Counted from the first letter of the stretch, positions 35,006-44,494 are shown. The stretch: DNA of 64,000 nt from Komagataeibacter oboediens (GCF_003207815.1 NZ_NKTX01000001.1:186001-250000); one strand, 5' to 3'. The notes: generated by a model not told the origin, from the sequence alone. Made by a program: numbers and translations.

Positions 35006-35860
35006 ATGACGGGCCAGATGGATGCATGCCCGCCGGTGGCAGGGGGGGCGTCGTTCCTGCATGACGCGCGTCGTGCCGACCCGGACCGCTTCTTCTGCGC
35101 GCTGTTCGTACCACCGGCCGCCCGTCTGGCGGCGATGGTGCTGATCGCCTTCAACCATGAATGCACGCGGGCGGTTGCGACCCCTGCGTCATGGGCGGTG
35201 GCAGGGCCGATGGCGGGCCTGATCCGGTTGCAGTGGTGGCGCGATGTGCTGGAAAGCGGCAATGCACAGCGCCACGACACGGCGGTGGCCCTGCTGGACC
35301 TGCTGGGTCGTGGCGTGGTGCGGCGTGAAACGCTGGAGGGCATCATCACGGCACGCGAATGTGAACTCGATGGCCTGCCCGACCGGGCAGCATGGCAGGC
35401 GTCCATGCTGGATGGCGCGGGGGGCGTGCAGGTCGCCATGGCGCAGGCCGCGGGGTTTGCCGAATCCACGCTGCTGGCGCGCATACGTCTTATGGGCGGG
35501 ATTTATGGCGTGGGGGCGCTGGTGCGCTACCTGCCTGCCGTACTGCGCGCGGGTCGCTGCCCGTTACCCGAAGATGCGCTGGCGCATGTCGGCCTGACGC
35601 GCGACGGCCTGCGGACCGGGCAGGCCACATCCGCCCAGATCGCCACCCTGCGCGATGGATTGCGCCAGCAGGGACGCGAATGGCTGGACATGGTGCGTGA
35701 AGGGCCACGCCTGCCGCGTGCCGCCCTTGCCACGGGGCTGCCCGCCGTCCTTGGCCTGCGGGACATGCGCGGGCGGGTGGATGGCGATGGGAGTGCGTCC
35801 CCCCGTGGCGTGGGCGACAGGCTGGCGGTCATGGGCGCGCTATTGCGCGGGTGGGTCTAG
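35006..35860 (+). CDS. Squalene/phytoene-synthase-like protein (probable NDUFAF6-type, degenerate active site)
   Basis: The 284-aa protein has the all-helical trans-isoprenyl transferase layout (RFFCALFVPPAAR, LIRLQWWRDVLE, YGVGALVRYL) of alphaproteobacterial proteins annotated as squalene/phytoene synthase. The two Asp-rich Mg-binding motifs of true synthases are not evident; the first region reads FNHECTRA. This fits the NDUFAF6/Sicily group, which assists respiratory complex I assembly in mitochondria. No hopanoid genes are nearby. Function is therefore inferred to be assembly-related rather than terpene synthesis. Confidence 0.7.
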   Translation: MTGQMDACPPVAGGASFLHDARRADPDRFFCALFVPPAARLAAMVLIAFNHECTRAVATPASWAVAGPMAGLIRLQWWRDVLESGNAQRHDTAVALLDLLGRGVVRRETLEGIITARECELDGLPDRAAWQASMLDGAGGVQVAMAQAAGFAESTLLARIRLMGGIYGVGALVRYLPAVLRAGRCPLPEDALAHVGLTRDGLRTGQATSAQIATLRDGLRQQGREWLDMVREGPRLPRAALATGLPAVLGLRDMRGRVDGDGSASPRGVGDRLAVMGALLRGWV

Positions 35861-35953
35861 GGATTGTTCCACAACAGTTCGCTGGCGGAAATGACGGACG
35901 TTTCCGGGCACCCCCTTAGCAGCTTCACCAGAAAATTTCCTGGCTGGTGGGGT

Positions 35954-36829
35954 TCAGGGCGTGTTGGCCACCATGCTTTCCATAACGGCGAACAGGGCGG
36001 AATAATCCTCGTCCGGGTGGCGGCGGCGGGTCAGTGACAGGCTCTGGGTTGCTGCCGCCATGGCGGGCAGGGGCGCGGTCTGGCGCGCCGCGTCGGTCAT
36101 GAGCAGGCGCATGTCCTTCTGCATGAGGCGGGCAGGGAACTGCGGGCTGAAATCCCCCGCCTTCGCCGCCTTCAGCTTGCGCTTGTGGTGCGGTGAAATC
36201 ACCGGCACTTCATCCAGCGCGTCAAACAGCATGCCGCGATCCAGCCCGGAGGCGAGGCCGTAGGTGACGCCTTCCGCCACGACCGCCAGGGTTGCGCCCA
36301 TGATGCCGTTGATGACCAGCTTCAGCTTCGATCCGCTGCCCACCGGGCCGGCATGGATGGTCAGGCGGCCGATGGCGTCGAACACGCCCTGCGCACGGCT
36401 GATGTCGGCCGCCGCGCCACCGGCCAGCACGATCAGGTTGCCCGATTCCGCTTCCGGCGTGCTGCCGGCCACGGGGGCGTCGATGATGGTGATGCCATGC
36501 GCCTGACCCGACTGCGCCAGCGCGACGGAGGTTTCGGGCGCCACCGTGCTGGTGTTGATCAGCAGGCCGCCCGACTTCATGCCTGCCAGCACGCCATCGG
36601 GGCCGTTCATGGATTTGTCCAGTGCCTCATCATCCGGCACGCAGGCCAGGACAATATCGGCTTCCTGTGCCAGCGCGCGCGGCGTGGGCACGAACCGGGT
36701 GCTGCCATCGCCGCCTTTGCCCGACGGGGTATAGGCCACGATCCGGTAGCCGGCCCTGGACAGATTGGCCCCCATGCGGGACGCCATGGCCCCAAATCCG
36801 ACAAAACCGATCAGCGGAGCGGTGGACAT
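35954..36829 (-). CDS. NAD(P)-dependent oxidoreductase, 3-hydroxyisobutyrate dehydrogenase family
   Basis: The 291-aa beta-hydroxyacid dehydrogenase has an N-terminal Rossmann motif (GFVGFGAMASRMGANL), the NTSTVAPETS strand, the substrate-binding DAPVAGSTPEAESG, and the catalytic Lys region GSGSKLKLVINGIMG. Members reduce or oxidise 3-hydroxyisobutyrate, tartronate semialdehyde, glyoxylate or succinic semialdehyde, and the substrate is not fixed by these motifs. ATG 36829 has a very good AAGGAG. It is divergent from the phosphotransacetylase-like gene, with 185 bp between them. Confidence 0.85.
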   Translation of the reverse strand: MSTAPLIGFVGFGAMASRMGANLSRAGYRIVAYTPSGKGGDGSTRFVPTPRALAQEADIVLACVPDDEALDKSMNGPDGVLAGMKSGGLLINTSTVAPETSVALAQSGQAHGITIIDAPVAGSTPEAESGNLIVLAGGAAADISRAQGVFDAIGRLTIHAGPVGSGSKLKLVINGIMGATLAVVAEGVTYGLASGLDRGMLFDALDEVPVISPHHKRKLKAAKAGDFSPQFPARLMQKDMRLLMTDAARQTAPLPAMAAATQSLSLTRRRHPDEDYSALFAVMESMVANTP

Positions 36830-37014
36830 GCGGGTTCTCCTTAAACCTGTTGCGTGATGGCCCGGTGGCCAGTGCCTGAATGTGGGCAATAGCGGGCATG
36901 ACGTCACGCCCCGATGACGCGCGGCGGGTATGCCTCGCATAAAGATGATGCCGGGGGATCGGGGGGGATTGTGGCAATCAGGTGCCCGCACTCGGTCCGT
37001 CACGGGAAGGAGAC

Positions 37015-37968
37015 ATGATGCGCAGCCTGCATTTTTTTGACGATCTTGCACGGACCCTTTCCGGCCATCCGCCCATGGCGCTTGGCGTGGTCTATCCCTG
37101 CAGCGTGCCGGCGTTGCAGGCGGCATCCGACATTGCGCAGGCGGCCCTGGCCACGCCCGTGCTGATCGGCCCCGCTGCCCGGATCGGCCAGATGGCGAAG
37201 GACGCGGGCATTACCCTGTCGGGCTGCCGTATCGTTGACGTGTCCACCGATGGCGACGCCGCGCGAGAGGGTGTGCGCATGGCGCGGGAGGGAACGGTTG
37301 CGGCCCTGATGAAGGGGTCGCTGCATTCGCGCATTTTCCTGCACGAACTGGGCCACCATGACGGCGGCCTGCGCACGACCCGGCGCATGAGCCACGTCTA
37401 CGTTCTGGATGCGCCGCAGGCCCCGCGCGTGCTGCTGGTGACCGACGGGGCGGTGAACATCGCCCCCGACCTGGATGCCCGGCGCGACATTGTCCAGAAC
37501 AGCATCGACCTTGGTCACATGCTGGGTATCGGGCTGCCAAAGGTGGCGGTCCTGTCGGCAGTGGAAATGGTCAATCCCGACCTGCCTTCCACGCTGGATG
37601 CGGCCATCCTGTGCAAGATGGCCGAGCGCGGACAGATTACCGGCGCGGTACTGGATGGCCCGCTGGCGCTTGATAACGCCGTCAGCCCCGAGGCCGCGCG
37701 GTGCAAGGGCGTGGTTTCCCCCGTGGCGGGGCAGGCGGACATACTGGTGGTGCCCGACCTTGAAGCGGGGAACATCCTTGCCAAGCAGATGACCTTTATC
37801 GGTCAGGCGCGGGCGGCGGGCATCGTCATGGGCATGCGCGTGCCCGTCATCCTGACCAGCCGCGCGGACCCCGTGCCGGTGCGCGTGCTGTCATGCATGG
37901 TGGCGGCAGTCATGATCCGGCAGGGATATGGCGGGAATCCCGCGGCCTGCATGGATCAATGCGGATGA
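37015..37968 (+). CDS. Phosphate acetyl/butyryltransferase family protein
   Basis: The 317-aa protein is a PTA_PTB-fold enzyme: LGVVYPCSVPALQAA, the GTVAALMKGSLHS loop, ALDNAVSPEAA and the VPDLEAGNILAKQM substrate segment. Family members make acetyl or butyryl phosphate from the CoA ester. It is the short form without the extra N-terminal domains of E. coli Pta. No acetate kinase gene is adjacent, as would be usual, and the 360 bp downstream are empty. ATG 37015 follows GGGAAGGAG. The acyl-chain preference is unknown. Confidence 0.83.
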   Translation: MMRSLHFFDDLARTLSGHPPMALGVVYPCSVPALQAASDIAQAALATPVLIGPAARIGQMAKDAGITLSGCRIVDVSTDGDAAREGVRMAREGTVAALMKGSLHSRIFLHELGHHDGGLRTTRRMSHVYVLDAPQAPRVLLVTDGAVNIAPDLDARRDIVQNSIDLGHMLGIGLPKVAVLSAVEMVNPDLPSTLDAAILCKMAERGQITGAVLDGPLALDNAVSPEAARCKGVVSPVAGQADILVVPDLEAGNILAKQMTFIGQARAAGIVMGMRVPVILTSRADPVPVRVLSCMVAAVMIRQGYGGNPAACMDQCG

Positions 37969-38332
37969 CGGTCATACGTGATGCGTGTAAGGAGGGGCGG
38001 CCCGCTCGCGCGATGTTGTCCTTGCGGGCGGGGACGTTTTCCGGGCGGCGGGCGCGGTATGAACCGTGGTGTCCGGCCCCCTGCGCGGCGGGGCAGGTTG
38101 CCGTCCTCGCGCAGAGATGATGCCCCGCCCTGGCGAACATGGTGGCAAGGAAAGGGCTGACGACTGTCCGGTGGTGTGAGGGTCATGCCCCCATGCGCCG
38201 GGTGCCGGTCACCATGCCGGTAACTGACATGAACGTGCAATCAGGCCGGGTTCCCCGCGCCGCCGGGTGGCTGCCCGGTCCAGCCGATGAACAGCCACGC
38301 AGCGGGTTTCCGATGCCGATCCGGAGAATGCC
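37969..38332. other. Gap without recognisable gene
   Basis: The 364 bp between the phosphotransacetylase-like gene and mqo are GC-rich. AAGGAGG at about 37988 precedes a short open frame with no protein character. No terminator with a T-run is seen. It must contain the mqo promoter, but I cannot place it. Confidence 0.4.
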
Positions 38333-39829
38333 ATGACCTCGAATCCCTCCTCTGCCGCTTCCACGTACGACGTGGTCCTGATTGGTGGCGGAATCATGAG
38401 TGCAACGCTGGGCGCGCTCCTGCGCCAGCTTGAACCGAGCCTGTCCATTGGCCTGTTCGGGCGGCTGGATGACGTGGCGCTGGAAAGTTCCAATGGCTGG
38501 AACAATGCCGGCACCGGCCATTCCGCCCTGTGCGAACTGAATTACACGCCGCTCCGTCCCGACGGGGTGGTGGATATTTCCAAGGCCGTGAACGTCAACG
38601 AGGCCTTTCAGGTTTCACGCCAGTTCTGGTCCTATCTGGTGGAAACGGGACAGATCGCTTCGCCGCGCGATTTCCTGAACCCCATTCCGCACATGAGCTT
38701 CGTCTGGGGCCCCGAAAACGTTGACTTCCTGCGCCGCCGCCATGCGGCGCTGCAGGAACACCCACTGTTTGCGGGCATGTCGCTGTCCACCGATGAAGGG
38801 CAGCTGCGCCAGTGGATGCCGCTGGTCATGCAGGACCGCAAGCCGGGACAGCCGCTGGCCGCCACATGGCATCCGGCGGGCACGGATGTGAACTTCGGCG
38901 CGCTGACCCATCGCCTGATCAGCCTGCTGCAGGGCAAGCCGGGTTTTGACCTCAACCTTGCGCACGAGGTGGAAGACCTCAAGCCCGCGGGCAATAATGA
39001 ATGGGATGTGTCCGTCCGCGCCGTGCATGGCGGGGGCGAACGCCGGGTGCGCGCCAAATTCGTGTTCATTGGCGCGGGCGGCGGCGCGCTGCACCTGCTG
39101 CAGAAAAGCGGCATACCCGAAGCCCGGGGTATTGGCGGTTTCCCCGTCAGCGGCCAGTTCCTGCGCTGCACCAACCCCGAGGTGGTGCAACAGCACCATG
39201 CCAAGGTGTATGGCAAGGCATCCGTGGGGGCGCCGCCAATGTCGGTGCCGCATCTGGACACGCGCGTGATTGACGGGCAGCGCGGGCTGCTGTTCGGGCC
39301 GTATGCCGGGTTCTCGACCAAGTTCCTCAAGCAGGGTTCATGGCTGGACCTGCCGCGTTCCATCCGCATGGACAATATCGGGGCGATGCTGGCGGTGGCG
39401 CGCGACAACATGCCGCTGACGAAATACCTGATCCAGCAGGTCATGCAGTCCAGCGAGGACCGGCTGAAGGCGCTGCGTGACTTTGTCCCCACTGCGCGCA
39501 AGGAAGACTGGGAACTGATTACCGCGGGCCAGCGCGTTCAGGTGATCAAGAAGGACGCAAAGCGTGGTGGCGTGCTGCAGTTCGGGACCGAGGTCGTGAC
39601 GGGTGCGGGTGGCTCCATCGCCGGGCTGCTGGGGGCATCCCCCGGGGCGTCCACGGCGGCGCCGATCATGCTGACGGTGCTGCAGCGCTGCTTTGGCGGC
39701 CGTCTGCCGCAATGGGAATCCCGCCTGCGCGAAATGATCCCCTCCTACGGCGTCAAGCTGGGGCAGGATGCGGCCCTGTGCGCGCAGGTGCGTGACCGCA
39801 CGCGCGCGGCACTGCAGCTGGACGGCTGA
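38333..39829 (+). CDS. mqo: Malate:quinone oxidoreductase
   Basis: The 498-aa FAD-dependent, membrane-associated enzyme oxidises malate to oxaloacetate and passes electrons to ubiquinone. It has the dinucleotide-binding motif VVLIGGGIMSATLGALL at the N-terminus, the NGWNNAGTGHSALCELNYTP segment, FVFIGAGGGALHLLQ and a C-terminal ASPGASTAAPIML. Length and motifs are typical of Mqo. It replaces or complements NAD-malate dehydrogenase in the TCA cycle, a common situation in acetic acid bacteria. CCGGAGAATGCC precedes the ATG. Confidence 0.96.
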   Translation: MTSNPSSAASTYDVVLIGGGIMSATLGALLRQLEPSLSIGLFGRLDDVALESSNGWNNAGTGHSALCELNYTPLRPDGVVDISKAVNVNEAFQVSRQFWSYLVETGQIASPRDFLNPIPHMSFVWGPENVDFLRRRHAALQEHPLFAGMSLSTDEGQLRQWMPLVMQDRKPGQPLAATWHPAGTDVNFGALTHRLISLLQGKPGFDLNLAHEVEDLKPAGNNEWDVSVRAVHGGGERRVRAKFVFIGAGGGALHLLQKSGIPEARGIGGFPVSGQFLRCTNPEVVQQHHAKVYGKASVGAPPMSVPHLDTRVIDGQRGLLFGPYAGFSTKFLKQGSWLDLPRSIRMDNIGAMLAVARDNMPLTKYLIQQVMQSSEDRLKALRDFVPTARKEDWELITAGQRVQVIKKDAKRGGVLQFGTEVVTGAGGSIAGLLGASPGASTAAPIMLTVLQRCFGGRLPQWESRLREMIPSYGVKLGQDAALCAQVRDRTRAALQLDG

Positions 39830-39837
39830 ACCCGACG

Positions 39838-39872
39838 AAAAACCCCGCCCGGCCACTGTGTGGCGGGCGGGG
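39838..39872. terminator. Terminator between mqo and the NYN-domain gene
   Basis: CCCCGCCC and GCCAC stems close a 3-base loop with one bulge. A run of five A on the left becomes T5 on the minus strand, so it ends the NYN-domain transcript well and mqo less clearly. Confidence 0.8.
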
Positions 39873-39883
39873 TGCGGTGTGTG

Positions 39884-40492
39884 TCAGTCCTCGTCGTGTT
39901 CGCTCATCTGGTCGGCGGGGTGGCGTACGGGCGGGGTAGCGTTGCGGGGCGGCCGGTTTTCGATATGGCGGCGCATGAAATGGGTTGCGATATCCGCCAG
40001 TTCAATGAACTGGTCCGCCTGGCGGCGCAGTTCATCGCCAATCAGGGGGGGCGAGGTCTTGATCGATCCGACCACGGTGGTGCGCACGCCCTGACGCTGC
40101 ATGGATTCCAGCAGGCGACGGAAATCCGAATCCCCGCTGAACAGCACGGCATGGTCGATATGCGGGGCCATTTCCATCATGTCCACCGCCAGTTCCACAT
40201 CCATGTTGCCGCGCACGCGGCGGCGGCCATTATGGTCGATGAACTCCCGCGCGTTTTTTGTGACAAGGGTATAGCCGTTGTAGACAAGCCAGTCGGTCAG
40301 CGGCTTGAGAGGGGAATACTCCTCGGTGTCCAGGACGGCGGAATAATAATAGGCGCGCAGTACATTCGACTTGGAACGGAAAAAATGCAGTAACTTGCGG
40401 TAATCGACTTCAAATCCAAGGTTGCGGGATGCGGAATACAGGCTGGTGCCGTCTATAAACAGGCATAGCCGCTCCTGAGGTTGAAAAAACAT
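39884..40492 (-). CDS. NYN-domain (LabA/DUF88) predicted ribonuclease
   Basis: The 202-aa protein has the PIN-like NYN fold with conserved acidic residues: LFIDGTSLY near the N-terminus, GNMDVELAVDMM and LFSGDSDFRRLLE. These form the metal-binding site of predicted ribonucleases. A Pro-rich, charged C-terminal tail follows. The target RNA is unknown. Upstream, 194 bp separate it from the divergent folK. The prominent acidic triad makes activity likely, but the cellular role is not inferred. Confidence 0.85.
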   Translation of the reverse strand: MFFQPQERLCLFIDGTSLYSASRNLGFEVDYRKLLHFFRSKSNVLRAYYYSAVLDTEEYSPLKPLTDWLVYNGYTLVTKNAREFIDHNGRRRVRGNMDVELAVDMMEMAPHIDHAVLFSGDSDFRRLLESMQRQGVRTTVVGSIKTSPPLIGDELRRQADQFIELADIATHFMRRHIENRPPRNATPPVRHPADQMSEHDED

Positions 40493-40686
40493 TTATGGTC
40501 AGTCCCTGAAAAAGAAAAGTGAATACGTCACGGCCGTGTTAAATTTCGCGCTGCATGTATTCTGCATCGCGGTGAAAGTTGTCTGGCAGCAATGGCACTT
40601 GCATGTATATGAAGCCACATCCTTTTTGAAAGTTCCCTACGCGGGGATTACTAACTGACGGTAACCGTCTGGAACACTGTTTTCAC

Positions 40687-41223
40687 ATGACAATGCTGCA
40701 ATCTGCGCCGGCCATGAATGATATAACAATTGCGGTGGGTGCGAATCTACCCCGTGAAAGTGGTGAAACTGCGGCCGAGACCTGTCTGTGGGCGGTTGAC
40801 CGGCTTGCGCGCCTGCCCGGCCTGTCGGTGGTGGCGGTATCGCGCTGGTATGAAAGCGCGCCGGTCCCCCCTTCGGGCCAGCCCCCCTATGTAAACGGAG
40901 TCGTGCGGCTGTCGGGACGGGTGGACCCGGCATGGCTGCTGGCGCGGCTGCATGATATCGAGGCCGAGGCCGGACGCAGGCGCACGGTGGTGAACGCCGC
41001 CCGCCCGCTGGACCTGGACATCATCACCATGGGCGACCTTGTGCGCGCTGCTCCCGACCCCGTTCTGCCGCACCCGCGCGCGACCGGACGCGCCTTCGTG
41101 CTGCTGCCGCTGCGTGATGTCATGCCCGACTGGCGCGACCCGGTGACGGGGCGGGGAATCGATGCGTTTCTGCCCGCCGTCGCGGGGCAGGAGATCACGC
41201 CCATGCCCGCGCGGGCTGACTGA
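40687..41223 (+). CDS. folK: 2-amino-4-hydroxy-6-hydroxymethyldihydropteridine pyrophosphokinase
   Basis: The 178-aa HPPK transfers pyrophosphate from ATP to the pterin in folate synthesis. TIAVGANLP at the N-terminus, SRWYESAPVPPSGQPPYVN (P-loop-like pterin segment), RPLDLDIITMG with metal-binding Asp residues and LPHPRATGRAFVLLPL are diagnostic. ATG 40714 (MNDITIAVG) is an alternative start; neither has a clear ribosome-binding site. folP and folB are not adjacent. Confidence 0.92.
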   Translation: MTMLQSAPAMNDITIAVGANLPRESGETAAETCLWAVDRLARLPGLSVVAVSRWYESAPVPPSGQPPYVNGVVRLSGRVDPAWLLARLHDIEAEAGRRRTVVNAARPLDLDIITMGDLVRAAPDPVLPHPRATGRAFVLLPLRDVMPDWRDPVTGRGIDAFLPAVAGQEITPMPARAD

Positions 41224-41227
41224 ATGC

Positions 41228-41256
41228 TTGCATCGGGACAGGCGCACGGGTAGTAA
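41228..41256 (+). promoter_or_regulatory. Candidate rpoZ promoter
   Basis: TTGCAT, 17 bp, TAGTAA, about 50 bp before rpoZ. Both boxes are weak but spacing is ideal. Confidence 0.35.
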
Positions 41257-41304
41257 GGTAAATTCTGATCAACACAACCAATTAATAACCGGAGTTCAGG
41301 CCTG

Positions 41305-41700
41305 ATGGCACGCGTCACTGTCGAGGACTGCGTTGAGCGGGTTCCCAATCGTTTTGAACTGGTGCTGCTGGCAGCGCAGCGCGCACGCGCCCTGTCCCGT
41401 GGCGAGGAAATGACGATTGACCGTGACAACGACAAGAACCCCGTTGTCGCCCTGCGTGAGATCGCTGACCAGACCGTAAGTCTGGACCAGATCCGCAGCG
41501 ACCTCGTCCGCTCGCTGGCCCGCGCGCCGGAGCCGGAGCCCGCCGATGAGGAAGTGGTCGACCTGATCCCGACCGAACAGAACATCTTCGGCCTGCAGGA
41601 TGTCTCGGCCGAGGAAGAGGCACGCAATTCCAGCGGCGGCATGTCGGCTGAAGAACTTGAGGCCTCGGTTGAGGCGGCCCTGAGTGGACGGGGCCGGTAA
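41305..41700 (+). CDS. rpoZ: RNA polymerase omega subunit
   Basis: The 131-aa protein helps assemble RNA polymerase and in many bacteria forms part of the ppGpp site. The N-terminal half is canonical: [28 protein letters not shown], then [11 protein letters not shown]. The acidic C-terminal extension ([24 protein letters not shown]) is typical of Acetobacteraceae/Rhodospirillales forms. It stands 24 bp before rel, so omega and the ppGpp synthetase/hydrolase are probably coexpressed. Confidence 0.96.
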   Translation: MARVTVEDCVERVPNRFELVLLAAQRARALSRGEEMTIDRDNDKNPVVALREIADQTVSLDQIRSDLVRSLARAPEPEPADEEVVDLIPTEQNIFGLQDVSAEEEARNSSGGMSAEELEASVEAALSGRGR

Positions 41701-41724
41701 CATCTTCTGACGAAAGGGTGGAAG

Positions 41725-44049
41725 GTGACTGACCCGGTCAGATCGGAAACGACATCTTCCTCCATGCCCGTGCCTGTCACGGGTGGAGTGACGGCAGGCG
41801 CTGCCGCCCTTCCCGCCACGCGGGGGGAAGGAGAACGCGTGGTTTCATGTGACGGCCTGATCCGTCGCATCCTGGCATATGATCCCGGCGCCGATACGGA
41901 CCTGATCCGCCGCGCCTTTGAGGTGGCGAAGGCCGCTCATGCGGGGCAGGCCCGCGACAACGGCGATCCGTACATTACCCATCCGCTTGCCGTCGCCAAC
42001 ATACTGGCGGGTTTCCATCTGGACTCCGCCTCGATCATTACGGCCCTGCTGCACGATACGATCGAGGATACGGGTGTAACGCAGCAGCAGCTGCGCGCGG
42101 AATTCGGCAATACCGTTGCCGAACTGGTGGATGGCGTTACCAAGCTGACGCGGCTGGAACTGCAGTCCGACCGGACCAAGCAGGCGGAAAACTTCCGCAA
42201 GCTGGTGCTGGCCATGTCGCGCGACATCCGCGTGCTGCTGGTCAAGCTGGCCGACCGCCTGCATAACATGCGCACGCTGCATTATGTGCAGCGCCTGGAC
42301 CGCAGGCAGCGCATCGCGCGCGAAACCATGGAAATCTACGCCCCCCTTGCCGGCCGTATCGGCATGGACAAGGTGAAGGTGGAACTGCAGAACCTGTCGT
42401 TCGCGGCGCTTGAGCCCGAAGCGATGGCGACCATCCGTGCGCGCCTGAACTATCTGCGCGGGCAGGGCGCGGACGTGATTGAGGAAATCCGCCGCGAGCT
42501 TCAGGTCCTGTGCGCGGAAGCCGGGCTGGAAGGCGTGGAGGTCACCGGGCGGGAAAAGACGCCCTATTCCATCTGGGAAAAGATGCAGCGGCGCAACGTC
42601 GCCTTTGAACAGCTGTCCGATATCATGGCGTTCCGCATCATGGTGCCAACGCGTGAGGCCTGTTACGTGGCGCTTGGCGCGGTGCATGCCGCCTATCCGG
42701 TGATTGCGGGGCGGTTCAAGGACTATATCTCCACCCCTAAAGCCAATGGTTACCAGAGCCTGCATACCGGCGTGACCCTGCGCCACCCGCGTAACCAGAA
42801 GATCGAGGTCCAGATCCGCACGCCGGAAATGCACGATGTGGCCGAAAATGGTGTCGCGTCGCACTGGCTGTATAAACAGGTGCCCGATGCCGCCGGCAGC
42901 AGGGAAGCAAAGGGCGTCGTGTCCGGCCTGCGCTGGGTGCAGGACCTGCTGGATATTCTTGAGGACTCGGCTGCGCCCGATGAGTTCCTTGAGAATACCA
43001 AGCTCGAACTTTATCAGGATCAGGTGTTCTGCTTCACGCCCAAGGGACAGCTGATTTCGCTGCCGCGTGGGGCGACGCCGGTTGATTTTGCCTATGCCGT
43101 GCATAGCCAGGTGGGCGACAGCTGTGTTGGCGCGCGCATCAATGGCCGCCTCATGCCGCTGCGCCATGAACTGCAGAACGGCGATCAGGTCGAGATCATG
43201 ACCGCGCGCGGGGGCACGCCCTCGCCATCGTGGGAACGTTTTGTCGTCACTGGCAAGGCGCGTGCGCGCATCCGCCGCCATGTGGCGCTGCAGCAGCGCG
43301 AGGCCCATCTGGAAAGCGGCCGCGTGGCGCTGGCCAAGGCCTTCCGGCAGGAAGGGGTGGACGGGTCGGAAAAGGTGCTGGACAGCCTGCTCAAGGACCT
43401 GCGCCTGCAATCGGTGCCCGACCTGTATGTCGCGGTGGGCAATGGCAACCAGTCCGCGCGGGAAGTCGTGCAACTGGCCTATCCCGAGCTGCGTCGCGCG
43501 CCGCGTGCGCCGCGCATGGTGCCGGGCCTGTCCATGCGCGCGCCCCCGGCGTCCCCCGGCGGAGCGGCCGGGCGGCGCAAGCCTGCGGCGGGCATGGCGC
43601 TGGCGGGCGTGGGTGCCGGCATGGCGGTGCATTTCGCCGGGTGCTGCCACCCGCTGCCCGGCGACAGGATCGTGGGCATCGTGTCCACCGGCAAGGGGAT
43701 CACGGTCCATACGCTGGGGTGCCAGACGCTGGAGACCTTTGCCGCCACCCCCGAACGGTTCATGGATCTGGACTGGGATTATGACCTGATCGCGCGCAAT
43801 GCCACCGGCCTTTATACCGGACGGCTGAGCGTGGTGACGGCCAATGAACCGGCCATGCTGGCGACGCTGACCAATATCGCCGCCAAGCATGAAGGTGTGC
43901 TGGTCAACCTGCGCATCGTCAACCGACAGCTTGAATTCATGGAAATCCTTGCGGATATCGAGGTGCGGGACCTGCGCCACCTGACAACCATCATGGTGGC
44001 GCTGCGCGCGGCGCGTGGCGTGGTGCAGGTTGAACGGGCCAGGGGATAG
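41725..44049 (+). CDS. rel: Bifunctional (p)ppGpp synthetase/hydrolase (RelA/SpoT homologue)
   Basis: The 774-aa protein starts at GTG with GGTGGAAG as ribosome-binding site and has a 40-residue extension before the usual start. Domain order: HD hydrolase with H86 and H110-D111 (HDTIEDT); ppGpp synthetase with RFKDYISTPKANGYQSLHT, whose RxKD variant marks bifunctional enzymes; TGS (FCFTPKGQLISLP); and C-terminal ACT. It is probably the only long RSH enzyme of the cell, as usual in alphaproteobacteria. It makes and degrades the stringent-response alarmone. Confidence 0.96.
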   Translation: MTDPVRSETTSSSMPVPVTGGVTAGAAALPATRGEGERVVSCDGLIRRILAYDPGADTDLIRRAFEVAKAAHAGQARDNGDPYITHPLAVANILAGFHLDSASIITALLHDTIEDTGVTQQQLRAEFGNTVAELVDGVTKLTRLELQSDRTKQAENFRKLVLAMSRDIRVLLVKLADRLHNMRTLHYVQRLDRRQRIARETMEIYAPLAGRIGMDKVKVELQNLSFAALEPEAMATIRARLNYLRGQGADVIEEIRRELQVLCAEAGLEGVEVTGREKTPYSIWEKMQRRNVAFEQLSDIMAFRIMVPTREACYVALGAVHAAYPVIAGRFKDYISTPKANGYQSLHTGVTLRHPRNQKIEVQIRTPEMHDVAENGVASHWLYKQVPDAAGSREAKGVVSGLRWVQDLLDILEDSAAPDEFLENTKLELYQDQVFCFTPKGQLISLPRGATPVDFAYAVHSQVGDSCVGARINGRLMPLRHELQNGDQVEIMTARGGTPSPSWERFVVTGKARARIRRHVALQQREAHLESGRVALAKAFRQEGVDGSEKVLDSLLKDLRLQSVPDLYVAVGNGNQSAREVVQLAYPELRRAPRAPRMVPGLSMRAPPASPGGAAGRRKPAAGMALAGVGAGMAVHFAGCCHPLPGDRIVGIVSTGKGITVHTLGCQTLETFAATPERFMDLDWDYDLIARNATGLYTGRLSVVTANEPAMLATLTNIAAKHEGVLVNLRIVNRQLEFMEILADIEVRDLRHLTTIMVALRAARGVVQVERARG

Positions 44050-44052
44050 GCC

Positions 44053-44466
44053 ATGCTGATCGGCATTGGCTCCGACCTGTGTGACGCACGGCGGATTGAA
44101 ACCGTCCTCGCCCGGCACGGCACACGGTTCGAGGAACGCGTTTTCACCGCGTCCGAACGCGCCGCCGCCGCCCGCAGGTACGGGCCTGCGCGGCTGGGAA
44201 CCTTTGCCAAGCGGTGGGCGGCGAAAGAAGCCTGCGCCAAGGCGCTGGGAACCGGCTTTTCGCGGGGCGTGTTCCATCGTGACATGGGGGTCGAGAACCT
44301 GCCGACGGGCCAGCCGGTCATGCGGCTGACGGGTGGGGCGCTGGTGCGGCTGCACGCACTGGTGCCCGACGGGCTTGTGGCGCAGGTGTTCCTGACCATG
44401 ACCGATGAGCACCCCTATGCCTTCGCGCAGGTCATGATCATGGCGGAAAAGGCCAGCGCAGCCTGA
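44053..44466 (+). CDS. acpS: Holo-[acyl-carrier-protein] synthase
   Basis: The 137-aa phosphopantetheinyl transferase activates ACP. Its signatures are GIGSDLCDARRIE (Mg-binding Asp at residue 8) and FAKRWAAKEACAKALGTG with the second metal ligand Glu. It starts 3 bp after the rel stop and is translationally close to it. In many bacteria it is paired with pdxJ; here it is followed by lepB, as in other alphaproteobacteria. Confidence 0.95.
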   Translation: MLIGIGSDLCDARRIETVLARHGTRFEERVFTASERAAAARRYGPARLGTFAKRWAAKEACAKALGTGFSRGVFHRDMGVENLPTGQPVMRLTGGALVRLHALVPDGLVAQVFLTMTDEHPYAFAQVMIMAEKASAA

Positions 44467-44494
44467 CCACCTGTCGTGCCCGCATGGGCAATGC

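Noticed and set aside
40590-40615. TGGCAGCAATGGCACTTGCAT, resembling a sigma-54 promoter
   Set aside because: The spacing between GG and GC elements does not fit the -24/-12 pattern.
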